Positions 40,255 through 47,515 of a stretch of 54,828 nucleotides of DNA are shown here, in pieces. Origin of the DNA: Mesorhizobium sp. (lineage in GTDB: Bacteria > Pseudomonadota > Alphaproteobacteria > Rhizobiales > Rhizobiaceae); assembly GCA_022833215.1 (NCBI GenBank), contig JAIPUZ010000078.1, positions 1 to 54,828 on the forward strand. Reading direction: 5' to 3'. Numbering within the stretch: position 1 is the first letter of the stretch; the number at the start of each line of letters is the position of its first letter. A program made the position numbers and the translations under genes. The notes below the pieces were generated by a model. It was not told the DNA's origin and ran no database searches. It saw only the letters and a program-made list of their open reading frames with translations.

Positions 40255-41259
40255 ATGGAACGCATTGAACCCGATCGTTTCGAATCCGTCGGCGCCGTGG
40301 CCGAAAATCTTATCCGCGGCCTTTCCGGTGAACACGTCTACCGCGGCGGCCAGATCACGGAACCCGGTGTTTATTCCGGCGTCGACATCGAACGCTACCA
40401 CCACGACTCAGACTTGTTCGACGGCTTCTCGATTTCATCCAGCGGCGTCCGCTCCGTTCTGCGCCGGCCGCTCGAATACTGGTGGACCAGCCCGTACAAT
40501 CCCAACCGGGAAGAACCGGAAAGCAAACCCTCTCTCGACTTCGGCAAGGCGGCCCACATGCTCCTTCTGGGCGAGGACGGATTTGCCGAGCGATATGCCC
40601 TGCGCCCCGCCAAATACGAGGATGACAAGGGCGCCTGGAAGCCGTGGAACGCCAATTCCAACGTCTGCAAGGAATGGCTGGCCAAGACCGCCGAGGCTGG
40701 CAAGACGGTCATCACAGAAACCGAAATCGGCCATATCCGCCACATGGCGGCTGCACTCCAATCCAAGGAAGCGGTCCGGCTCGGGATCCTGAACGGCCGG
40801 ATCGAGCGGTCGATATTCACCAAGCGCAACGGCATCTGGCTCAAGAGCCGCCCCGACGTCATTCCCAACTCATCGGGCGATTTCGTTGATCTGAAAACTG
40901 CTGCGTCTGTCGATGACGAAAGCCTGTCGCGCGCGATTTTCGCCCATGGCTATCACGTGCAGGCAGGGTTCACCCGCATGGTCGTTCGCGATGTGCTCGG
41001 GCCTGACGCCTTCACGTCCTTCACCTTCGCCTTTGTCGAGAAACAGCCACCCTACGATGTGCGGATCATGCAGTTGAAGGACAGCGACATCGACCTTGGC
41101 GAGCGTCAGGCGATGCGCGGGCTGGCGATCCTGGCTGAGTGCATCAAGCGCGGAGATTGGCCTGGGTTTGATGGGCATGATCAGCATATCTCATTCGTGG
41201 AAATGCCTGCATGGGCGAGGACGCGGATCGACACCGAGCTTGCAGCGGAGGCAGCATAA
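40255..41259 (+). CDS. RecE-like PD-(D/E)xK exonuclease
   Basis: A 334-residue protein. FGKAAHMLLLGEDGF, with its conserved His near residue 100, then ERSIFTKRNGIWLKSRPDVI and FVDLKTAASVDD give the PD-(D/E)xK catalytic set (Asp in SRPDVI, Asp-Leu-Lys). Long YHVQAGFTRM and DIDLGERQAM segments match the exonuclease VIII family (DUF3799). The RecT-like gene starts on the next base. Together they form a phage recombination pair that makes and anneals 3' single strands. Confidence 0.88.
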   Translation: MERIEPDRFESVGAVAENLIRGLSGEHVYRGGQITEPGVYSGVDIERYHHDSDLFDGFSISSSGVRSVLRRPLEYWWTSPYNPNREEPESKPSLDFGKAAHMLLLGEDGFAERYALRPAKYEDDKGAWKPWNANSNVCKEWLAKTAEAGKTVITETEIGHIRHMAAALQSKEAVRLGILNGRIERSIFTKRNGIWLKSRPDVIPNSSGDFVDLKTAASVDDESLSRAIFAHGYHVQAGFTRMVVRDVLGPDAFTSFTFAFVEKQPPYDVRIMQLKDSDIDLGERQAMRGLAILAECIKRGDWPGFDGHDQHISFVEMPAWARTRIDTELAAEAA

Positions 41260-42411
41260 ATGAACCAGATCGTTCCATCGGATCAGACTTCCACGCGCGA
41301 GATCGGCATCGTAGCGAGTGCTGGCGGATCATCCATTGCCCCGCAGAACCTAGGCGAAGTCGTTCGCTTTGCAGAGGTCATGAGCCGAGCAGACATCGCC
41401 CTGCCGAAGCATCTCCGCGGCAACGCCGGTGCTTGCATGGCGGTAGCGATGCAGGCGCTCCAGTGGGAGATGAACCCTTTCGCCGTGGCGTCGAAGTCCT
41501 ACTCGGTGAACGGCATCATTGCTTATGAAGCCCAACTCATCGCCGCCGTTGTCAATACGCGGTCAGGCATCAAGGGCCGGCTGCGCTACGAGTTCATCGG
41601 TGAAGGCAACGAGCTGTCATGCAAGGTCACCGGCATCCTCGATGGCGACGAATGCTCATACGAGACGCCGCCGTTCGGGGCGATCAATCCCAAAAATTCG
41701 CCATTGTGGAAAACCGATCCGAGGCAGCAACTCGGCTACTACGCCGCCCGTTCTTGGGCGCGCCGGCACTGCCCCGAAGTCCTGCTCGGCATCTATGACC
41801 GCGACGAGGCCGTCTCGATTGGTCCGGATAATGCCCGAGACGTGACGCCTTCCGTGATGACACGGCTTCAAGCCCGTCAGGAAGGCTCCCAGACGCGCGA
41901 AGGCTTCGACCAGTCCTTTGTGGCCCGCGAGACGGCCGCGCTTACTGGCGAGGCCGATAGCAGCCACACAGAAGACAATTCCCAATCGTCGGTGGCCTCT
42001 CCCGACGACGGCAGCAGCGAAGAAGATACGCCATCTTCACAAACCGCTGCTGCCACCAATTCACAGCCCGATGATGAATCGGGCACCTCGGAGGAAGGCA
42101 ACAATCCCGGTCAGGTAACCACGGAAACGGCCGTGCCTTCCTCCGACCTCACTCCCGACGACCGGGCTTGGTTGCTCGACCTTGCAAAGCAGATTTGGGC
42201 GGCCACTGGCTTAGGCGAGCAGGATCTTGTCTCGGCCGTCGCCACCGATCTTCGCAAGACGGCTCCCGAAAACCTCTCCCAGTTGGCGCGAGACAAGGCC
42301 CTGTCCGTCGTCAAGCAGTGCAAGCTGGTCTGTTTCGGAGAGCAGGAGGCCAGCGACACGTTGCCGATCATCGCCGGAATCGTTGGTGTTGAGGATGGGG
42401 AGATTTCGTGA
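41260..42411 (+). CDS. RecT-like single-strand annealing protein
   Basis: A 383-residue protein. Residues 60-190 match RecT: GACMAVAMQALQWEMNPFAV, SYSVNGIIAYEAQLIAAVV and WKTDPRQQLGYYAARSWARR. Residues about 215-300 form an unusually long Ser/Thr/Glu-rich linker (SSHTEDNSQSSVASPDDGSS), after which a helical tail (DDRAWLLDLAKQIWAATG) resumes. The core is typical, while the extended tail could bind single-strand DNA binding protein or another partner. Confidence 0.87.
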   Translation: MNQIVPSDQTSTREIGIVASAGGSSIAPQNLGEVVRFAEVMSRADIALPKHLRGNAGACMAVAMQALQWEMNPFAVASKSYSVNGIIAYEAQLIAAVVNTRSGIKGRLRYEFIGEGNELSCKVTGILDGDECSYETPPFGAINPKNSPLWKTDPRQQLGYYAARSWARRHCPEVLLGIYDRDEAVSIGPDNARDVTPSVMTRLQARQEGSQTREGFDQSFVARETAALTGEADSSHTEDNSQSSVASPDDGSSEEDTPSSQTAAATNSQPDDESGTSEEGNNPGQVTTETAVPSSDLTPDDRAWLLDLAKQIWAATGLGEQDLVSAVATDLRKTAPENLSQLARDKALSVVKQCKLVCFGEQEASDTLPIIAGIVGVEDGEIS

Positions 42412-42794
42412 TGTATGCTGTCCGTCGACACCCTCAAGCCTTCACCCTCGACCCGTCGAGCAAGAAAACCCGCCGACTGGAAGACCCGCGGCATCTGGCC
42501 TTCATCCGCCGGCTGCCCAGCGTGATTTCCGGCGTCTACGATTGCGAGGCCTGCCATATCCGGGCCGGCAGTGCGCTGCATCGAAAGGTCTGGACCGGCG
42601 CCGGCCGTAAGCCTGACGATTGTTGGGTCCTTCCCATGACGCCAGCCGAGCATCGAGCCCAGCACGCCATGGGCGACGAACTCGCCTTCTGGCGACAGCA
42701 CGAAATCGACCCGTTTGAACTGGCCGTCCGCCTCTACGAGGTTTCGGGCGACATCGCCGCGGCCGAGCAGATCATCAGAAAGGTGCGGGCATGA
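42411..42794 (+). CDS. DUF968-like HNH-type nuclease
   Basis: A 127-residue protein starting MYAVRRHPQAFTLDP. CEACHIRAGSALHRK, then GRKPDDCWVLPMTPAEHRA and QHAMGDELAFWRQHEIDPFE, match DUF968-type recombination nucleases in which the paired Cys and the HRAQH segment form the active or metal site. It follows RecT with a TGATG overlap, as with NinG-like helpers in lambdoid phages. Likely processes recombination intermediates. Confidence 0.78.
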   Translation: MYAVRRHPQAFTLDPSSKKTRRLEDPRHLAFIRRLPSVISGVYDCEACHIRAGSALHRKVWTGAGRKPDDCWVLPMTPAEHRAQHAMGDELAFWRQHEIDPFELAVRLYEVSGDIAAAEQIIRKVRA

Positions 42795-43312
42795 CCGATC
42801 TCAATGAAAAGGCGCTCAAGCCCTGCCCCTTCTGCGGAAAGGATGCGCAAATCGCGCCAGATGAAATCGGCAGCGGCGGCCAGCATGTCCCGCCTTATCA
42901 TGCAGGGTGCTTGCGAGGTGCCGGTTGCGGCATCGCCTTTACCGCCGATGATCCCGACGAGGCCATTGCGGAATGGAACCGTCGCGCCCTCTCCACCGCA
43001 ACGCCGCCTGATGTGGCGGGGCTGATTGATGAGTTGGCAGACGAGGCGGATTTGTGCCGGAACGAAACCGCCACTGACATTGCCGACCTATTGGACCGCG
43101 CCGCCACCGCGCTCCGTCTCTCCGCAGGTGGTGGGGTGCCAGATGGCTGGAAGCTGGTGCCAATTGAGCCGACGAGCGAAATGATTGGCTCTGGCGGGCT
43201 GGCGTCATTCAAGAGCGACATGGCAACCGGTCTCAACGTGCGCGAAGGATTGATCTCGACGTACAAGGCCATGCTGGCCGCATCCCCCACCGCACCGGCA
43301 GAAGGAGCGTGA
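42791..43312 (+). CDS. Lar-like restriction alleviation protein
   Basis: A 173-residue protein (MTDLNEKALKPCPFCGKDAQ). CPFCG (residues 12-16) and HAGCLRGAGCGIAFTADDPD followed by EAIAEWNRR match the Lar/restriction-alleviation zinc fold. A C-terminal helical extension of about 100 residues (LIDELADEADLCRNETATD) is longer than usual. Lar-type proteins lower type I restriction in the host, which complements the orphan methyltransferases. The extension may reflect gene fusion. Confidence 0.75.
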   Translation: MTDLNEKALKPCPFCGKDAQIAPDEIGSGGQHVPPYHAGCLRGAGCGIAFTADDPDEAIAEWNRRALSTATPPDVAGLIDELADEADLCRNETATDIADLLDRAATALRLSAGGGVPDGWKLVPIEPTSEMIGSGGLASFKSDMATGLNVREGLISTYKAMLAASPTAPAEGA

Positions 43313-43314
43313 AT

Positions 43315-43701
43315 ATGGCGCACCTATGGGAGGTCAACCACCCGTACTACATGACGGAAGGAAACTACTTTCAGGCCGGCTGCCACACCCGACACCAGAC
43401 ATGGCAGGAATTTGCCGACGAATTCGGAGACGCAGATCTCGACTACAACTGGTTCGTAAGATGGGATTGGCTGGAAGGTGAAGACAGTGGCGGAGGGTCC
43501 TACAATGGGGACGACTATTACCGTCACGCCTCTTTCATGCTCCAGATGATCGGGCAACGGAAAGCCAAGCTCCTTTCCTTCGAGATTTCCGTGTGCCGCG
43601 CAGATGAGCCGGCAATCCTCGAATTTCTCAAGCCAAGATGGGAATACATGAAATCGATGTGGGAGCCGCTGGCATCCCCCACTGTGGGGGCTGGCCGATG
43701 A
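43315..43701 (+). CDS. Hypothetical protein
   Basis: A 128-residue protein starting MAHLWEVNHPYYMTEGNYFQ. Rich in aromatic residues (YNWFVRWDWLEG, WEYMKSMWEPL), with SYNGDDYYRHASFMLQMIGQ and KLLSFEISVCRADEPAILEF. It starts with an AGAAGGAGC site, and the end overlaps the DUF3850 gene start (ATGA). Function unknown; such aromatic-rich proteins may bind nucleic acid. Confidence 0.6.
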   Translation: MAHLWEVNHPYYMTEGNYFQAGCHTRHQTWQEFADEFGDADLDYNWFVRWDWLEGEDSGGGSYNGDDYYRHASFMLQMIGQRKAKLLSFEISVCRADEPAILEFLKPRWEYMKSMWEPLASPTVGAGR

Positions 43702-43979
43702 CACAGACACACGTCCTGAAAACACTCGACTTGTATTTCGACGCTATCGAACGTGGCGAGAAGACATTCGAGGTCAGACTTAACGACCGCGCCTTTCAGA
43801 CCGGCGATGTTTTGGAACTGCGCCGATACGAGAAAGGGAATTATGGTCTGGGGCCGACGCTTCCACGGCGCACCATACGCAAGCGCATCACATATCTGCT
43901 TCAAGGCGGTCAGTTCGGCATTGACCCGCGTTATTGCGTGATGGGTCTCTGTGACTTGGAGGCTGGTCATGTCGAGTGA
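43698..43979 (+). CDS. DUF3850 (ASCH-like) protein
   Basis: A 93-residue protein starting MTQTHVLKTLDLYFDAIERG. DLYFDAIERGEKTFEVRLND, then RAFQTGDVLELRRYE, are the DUF3850 pattern of the ASCH/PUA superfamily. The last part (RKRITYLLQGGQFGIDPRYC) matches the usual end. Often found in phage early regions; RNA binding is expected from the fold. The start overlaps the preceding stop. Confidence 0.8.
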   Translation: MTQTHVLKTLDLYFDAIERGEKTFEVRLNDRAFQTGDVLELRRYEKGNYGLGPTLPRRTIRKRITYLLQGGQFGIDPRYCVMGLCDLEAGHVE

Positions 43980-44280
43980 GTTGGTGGAACGGTTGCGCGA
44001 GCGCGCTGAAAGCTACCGCATGGGCGGGCCTTCATCTGAGCATACAGCAGCGCTCTTGGATGATGCAGCCGCCCGCATCGAAGCCTTGGAAGCCGAGAAA
44101 GCGCGGCTGCGAGAGGCGTTGGCACCTTTCGCTGCCCTTGCCCATGCCGAGTATGACGATGTTCCCAATGTCGTCGGCGTCACCCTGACTTTCGACAATG
44201 ATGAGGAATTGGGCGCTATGCCATTTGGTTGCTTCCGCGCCGCCCGTCGCGCCCGTGAAGGAGGTAACGCAGATGGTTGA
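43969..44280 (+). CDS. Small hypothetical coiled-coil protein
   Basis: A 103-residue protein (MSSELVERLRERAESYRMGG). Residues 5-55 are helical and charged (AALLDDAAARIEALEAEKAR). The end reads VTLTFDNDEELGAMPFGCFR. Overlaps both neighbours. No family recognised; probably a small oligomer. Confidence 0.55.
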   Translation: MSSELVERLRERAESYRMGGPSSEHTAALLDDAAARIEALEAEKARLREALAPFAALAHAEYDDVPNVVGVTLTFDNDEELGAMPFGCFRAARRAREGGNADG

Positions 44281-44902
44281 TCGACTGATGGAAGCAGAGG
44301 CCGAGATCACCAGATTACACCAAGAGCGTGAGCGATGGATCGACTACACGACTGATTTGCAGCGGATCATCGAGGCGCTATGCGACCGACGAGGGCTTCC
44401 GGAGCCGGTATCAACCGCTCGCCATCACTACAACATGGCAAGGGAGCATCTAGCCGCCGAGCGCCTTGCCGGGGCGCGGGTGGTGCAACTGCGCGAACTA
44501 ATCGCCAGCTATCGGGAACGTTTTACCGATGAGAAGGTGGATTACCAGCGCGCCATTCTCGACACACTCGACAACATCAAAATGGTGCTCGACGGAAACC
44601 ACGATGCTGCCGCCCTTGCCGAGCCTGCCGGAGAGGCGGAGCCGGTGGCGTGCGTAGCTTGCGAGGATCGACCAAAGGGCGAGAACAATCCCTGCGCGGT
44701 ATGCGGCAAAGCAGCCACCCCACCCGACGCGAGCGCGGTAAGGGGAGCGCTGGAGAGCGACCAATGGTCAATTATCGACAGGGCAATTGAGCGATACTCA
44801 AATGGAGAAATATCTGACCTCCATGCACTTGGCCTTATCACGTCAGGATTTTTGAAGCTCGACGCGGAAAGGCTCGCTGCCCTCGCAGGAGCCAAGCCAT
44901 GA
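44273..44902 (+). CDS. Hypothetical coiled-coil protein with zinc-like CxxC pairs
   Basis: A 209-residue protein starting MVDRLMEAEAEITRLHQERE after the strong site GAAGGAGGTAACGCAG. Residues 1-110 are coiled coil. ACVACEDRPKGENNPCAVCG (about 125-145) is a CxxC-CxxC pair suitable for zinc. The end is helical (IERYSNGEISDLHALGLITS). Composition suggests it binds a partner protein or DNA. Unassigned. Confidence 0.6.
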   Translation: MVDRLMEAEAEITRLHQERERWIDYTTDLQRIIEALCDRRGLPEPVSTARHHYNMAREHLAAERLAGARVVQLRELIASYRERFTDEKVDYQRAILDTLDNIKMVLDGNHDAAALAEPAGEAEPVACVACEDRPKGENNPCAVCGKAATPPDASAVRGALESDQWSIIDRAIERYSNGEISDLHALGLITSGFLKLDAERLAALAGAKP

Positions 44903-45441
44903 GCGCGCGGAACGTGATTGCGCTTCAAGAATTCGCGAAGTGGGCGATCCGAGAAGGCGCATTTCAGGCGGCTGATCTAGATGGGCTTTCCATCCAAGAA
45001 AAGGCCCTCGAACTCGGGCTGATCGAGGCGACAATCTACGATCCAGAGCGACACGGCCCATCAGATTGCGCAGAGCCGGGCGACGAATGGTTCACGTTCG
45101 CGCCATCCCTCACCGCCGGCTACGTCGTCCTGTCTCCCGACGAGGTGCGGGCTCTGGAGCGTGACAGGCAGGCTGTCGAGTTTGCGGCACGCTGGTGCTG
45201 GCGAACAGACCCGCCACACGCCAGTGGTAAGTTGACGGACGCGGAGCGCCTCAGCGCCATCAAATATCATCCGACGATCAAGCAGTACGGGCAGCCGCAT
45301 GTCGATCTTGCGGAAAAGGAGGCAGTAGAGGCCGAAGCGCGCGAAAATTACCAGCGGCATGTCGAAGCAGTGAACCGGGCAACGGACACAGAAATAGCCG
45401 CCGCCATCCGCTCGCTGAAAGGAGGCCGTGATGCACAGTGA
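44899..45441 (+). CDS. Hypothetical protein
   Basis: A 180-residue protein (MSARNVIALQEFAKWAIREG). The first half contains FQAADLDGLSIQEKALELGL and CAEPGDEWFTFAPSLTAGYV. The second is a charged helix (EKEAVEAEARENYQRHVEAV). Overlaps its neighbours by 4 and 11 bases. No family recognised; the first part resembles short phage proteins built from two helices and a hairpin. Confidence 0.55.
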   Translation: MSARNVIALQEFAKWAIREGAFQAADLDGLSIQEKALELGLIEATIYDPERHGPSDCAEPGDEWFTFAPSLTAGYVVLSPDEVRALERDRQAVEFAARWCWRTDPPHASGKLTDAERLSAIKYHPTIKQYGQPHVDLAEKEAVEAEARENYQRHVEAVNRATDTEIAAAIRSLKGGRDAQ

Positions 45442-45673
45442 CCTTATCGCCAAGCTGGGCGCAGTGAAGGCGCAAGCGTCTCAACTGCCATATCGTGACG
45501 GCGACGGATACTCTTGGGGCGGAGAGGCAGTGCTCACCATAGGCACCAGATCGATAATGATTGGCGCGGGCGCGGAGGCTTTGGCGCTTGCCCATGAAAT
45601 CGCTCGCCGCTGGAATGTCGATTACGATGACACTCCCGACGCCCTCAAAGCTCTGGAGGCGCGGGATGGCTAA
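45431..45673 (+). CDS. Small hypothetical protein
   Basis: An 80-residue protein (MHSDLIAKLGAVKAQASQLP). The middle contains EAVLTIGTRSIMIGAGAEAL. It ends WNVDYDDTPDALKALEARDG. Overlaps the preceding gene end and the following start. A beta-hairpin with helices is likely. Unassigned. Confidence 0.5.
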   Translation: MHSDLIAKLGAVKAQASQLPYRDGDGYSWGGEAVLTIGTRSIMIGAGAEALALAHEIARRWNVDYDDTPDALKALEARDG

Positions 45674-45917
45674 GCTGACGTGGAACCAGAAAAGAGCGCT
45701 GCTACGGCTGTCAGACCGTGGAGGTTGCGCAACCCCGCGAGAAGTGGCGGAGCCATTTCACTACTTTTCCCCCTATCTATGCGGATCAGGGGCGCGATCT
45801 GCACTGATGTCGCTTGCCCGCAAAGGGCTGGTGGAGGTCGCAAGCGCCGGGTCGCCAATAAGCTACCGCATCACTCCAGCCGGTAGCGCCGCTCTCACGG
45901 AGGGGAAGGATGAGTAG
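45666..45917 (+). CDS. Winged-helix-like DNA-binding protein
   Basis: An 83-residue protein starting MAKLTWNQKRALLRLSDRGG. CATPREVAEPFHY, then GARSALMSLARKGLVEVASA followed by ISYRITPAGSAAL, have the outline of a MarR- or DUF-type winged helix (helix 3 and wing). It lies directly before the excisionase-like gene and overlaps both neighbours. Possible regulator of excision or of the operon end. Confidence 0.6.
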   Translation: MAKLTWNQKRALLRLSDRGGCATPREVAEPFHYFSPYLCGSGARSALMSLARKGLVEVASAGSPISYRITPAGSAALTEGKDE

Positions 45918-46158
45918 GAGCGACATCGCCCCCTATTGGCCGCGCGGTTTAAGCCGAGAGGAAGCCGCCCGATATGTCGGCGTCGGGGCCACGAAATTTG
46001 ACGAGATGGTCAAGGATGGTCGGATGCCCAAGCCCAAGCGGGTGGATGGGCGCGTTGTCTGGGATCGTGCGGCGCTTGATCTGGCATTCAGCGATCTGCC
46101 CGATGAAAGCACGAACCGCATAGACGACCTATTGCGCAGACGAACGCACGCTGCATAA
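45910..46158 (+). CDS. AlpA/Xis-like excisionase
   Basis: An 82-residue protein (MSRSDIAPYWPRGLSREEAA). REEAARYVGVGATKFDEMVK followed by DGRMPKPKRVDGRVVWDRAA is the AlpA/MerR-type winged helix with the usual K(R)VDGR wing. It ends nine bases before integrase, the standard Xis-Int order. It would direct excision and perhaps regulate integrase. Confidence 0.8.
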   Translation: MSRSDIAPYWPRGLSREEAARYVGVGATKFDEMVKDGRMPKPKRVDGRVVWDRAALDLAFSDLPDESTNRIDDLLRRRTHAA

Positions 46159-46166
46159 ATGCAGCC

Positions 46167-47231
46167 ATGAGCGACTATCCCTATGCAAAGCCGTTTAAGG
46201 ACCGCCACGGGCACACCCGCTGGCGGTTCAGGCACAAGGGCAAGGATAAATACCTGCCCGGCGAACCAGGCAGTCCAGAATTTCATGAGGCATACACGGC
46301 CGTTCTGGAAGGAAGGAAGCCGAGAGTCGCCAAGATACATCGGTTCCCGAACAGCGTAGAGCCGAGGTCATTCGAGGCAGCTTGGCGTTTAGTGCTGAAA
46401 AGCCCTGAGTGGCGCGCTTTGGAAGCCGCTACCGTCACCCAGAACACGCGCCTGGCCCAAGAATTTCTCGCACTGCGCGTCGACCCCAACTCGCCTGAGA
46501 CATGGGGGCAAATGCAGGTTTCAGATCTTCGGCGCAGGCATGTACGCGCACTTCTCAGCGATTTTTCCGAAACCCCTCACAAGGCAAAGCATCTTCTCAC
46601 CACCATCCGAAAGATGATTGGTGAAGCGCTGGATGAAGACTGGATCGAGCACGACCCCACGCACAAACTGAAATGGCGCCCGGCTTACGGTGGCTGGAGA
46701 GCGTGGACGCTTCCGGAGCGGAAAGCATTCGAGGCGCGCTGGCCAATCGGGACCATGCCTCGCGCAGCTTATTCTCTCGCTCTCTGGACAGGAAGTCGAC
46801 GCAGCGACGTGGCAACACAACTTTGGAGCGACGTTGATTTCGACGCCCGCCGCATAACCGTTCGACAGATCAAGGGCGGGAAAGTCCTCCGCTTACTGAT
46901 GCTACCCATGCTTGAAGACGCACTTCGGGATTTGCCCCGCAGAGCGAAGACAGTGATTACAACTGAGTACGGCCAACCATTTTCGGACAAGTCGCTTACC
47001 GGCATGATGGCGCATTGGACCACAATGGCGGGCATGAAGCCGGGCTGCACATTCCATGGTCTCAGGAAGACGCTGGGAAAGTATCTGGCCGAGGAAGGCG
47101 CGACCGCAAAACAGTCGGCCGGAATTTTGGGCCACGACGATCTGGATCATGTCGAACTTTACAGCCGAGAAGCAGAGCAGGAACGGCTGGCAGTCGACGG
47201 TCTGGAACGACTGATCAGGCGGTACGGATAA
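46167..47231 (+). CDS. int: Phage tyrosine integrase
   Basis: A 354-residue protein (MSDYPYAKPFKDRHGHTRWR). The catalytic set is complete: Arg211 in LWTGSRRSDV, Lys236 in VRQIKGGKV, His297 and Arg300 in FHGLRKT, His323 in LGHDD and Tyr332 in VELYSREAE. An N-terminal arm-binding domain and a core-binding domain (about 70-170) precede the catalytic part. It ends the right operon, next to attachment-site-like sequences. It would insert and remove this prophage. Confidence 0.9.
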   Translation: MSDYPYAKPFKDRHGHTRWRFRHKGKDKYLPGEPGSPEFHEAYTAVLEGRKPRVAKIHRFPNSVEPRSFEAAWRLVLKSPEWRALEAATVTQNTRLAQEFLALRVDPNSPETWGQMQVSDLRRRHVRALLSDFSETPHKAKHLLTTIRKMIGEALDEDWIEHDPTHKLKWRPAYGGWRAWTLPERKAFEARWPIGTMPRAAYSLALWTGSRRSDVATQLWSDVDFDARRITVRQIKGGKVLRLLMLPMLEDALRDLPRRAKTVITTEYGQPFSDKSLTGMMAHWTTMAGMKPGCTFHGLRKTLGKYLAEEGATAKQSAGILGHDDLDHVELYSREAEQERLAVDGLERLIRRYG

Positions 47232-47243
47232 CCCGGCGGTCAT

Positions 47244-47287
47244 TTGGATACCCGCGGAACGTAGCGGGAAAACTGCTTGGATACCCC
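47244..47287 (+). repeat. Direct repeats downstream of integrase, possible arm sites
   Basis: TTGGATACCC occurs at 47244-47253 and again at 47277-47286, spaced 33 bases, in the 90 bases after the integrase stop and before the att-like core. Such repeated ten-base sequences commonly bind the integrase N-terminal domain. A five-base hairpin CCCGC/GCGGG (47251-47255, 47264-47268) lies between them. Confidence 0.5.
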
Positions 47288-47317
47288 GAAAAATAACCCA
47301 ATGAAATCAACGGAACA

Positions 47318-47338
47318 CGAGTCCCTCCGGGCCCACCA
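47318..47338 (+). other. tRNA 3'-end-like segment, likely attachment core
   Basis: CGAGTCCCTCCGGGCCCACC plus A (21 bases) looks like the last part of a tRNA gene: T-loop CGAGTC, T-stem half, seven-base acceptor strand CGGGCCC, discriminator A and CCA. The sequence before it does not continue a tRNA, as expected where an element recombined in the T-arm. It lies between the two integrases. The tRNA identity cannot be told from this piece. Confidence 0.55.
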
Positions 47339-47356
47339 CTTACCTTCCCCGAATAG

Positions 47357-47430
47357 CTCCGAAGAACTCCGAGAAGGTCCAGAAATCCAAGGAAATGCAA
47401 GGGCTTCCGGGTTAACCAGCCTCCGAAGAG
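47357..47430 (+). repeat. CTCCGA repeats before the second integrase
   Basis: CTCCGAAGA (47357-47365), CTCCGAGAAG (47367-47376) and CTCCGAAGAG (47421-47430) recur in the region between the att-like core and the P4-type integrase. They could be arm sites for that integrase. GGTTTG..CAAACC (from 47431) adds a small perfect hairpin. Confidence 0.4.
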
Positions 47431-47461
47431 GTTTGGAACAAACCGGTGACAGCCGGAAAAT

Positions 47462-47515
47462 TTGTTGGTGCTTTCCTGCCTAGATACCCACTGGCCCTTC
47501 GTAGAGTACCAACAA
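47462..47515. promoter_or_regulatory. Inverted repeat at the start of the P4-type integrase gene
   Basis: TTGTTGGT (47462-47469) and ACCAACAA (47508-47515) are perfect inverted arms flanking 38 bases that contain TAGATA (47481-47486), a possible -10. The right arm overlaps the first base of the start codon. Such an arrangement suggests an operator for integrase autoregulation. Confidence 0.45.

Noticed and set aside
47318-47338. Complete tRNA gene
   Set aside because: Only the T-loop to CCA part is present. Upstream bases give no D-arm or anticodon arm.
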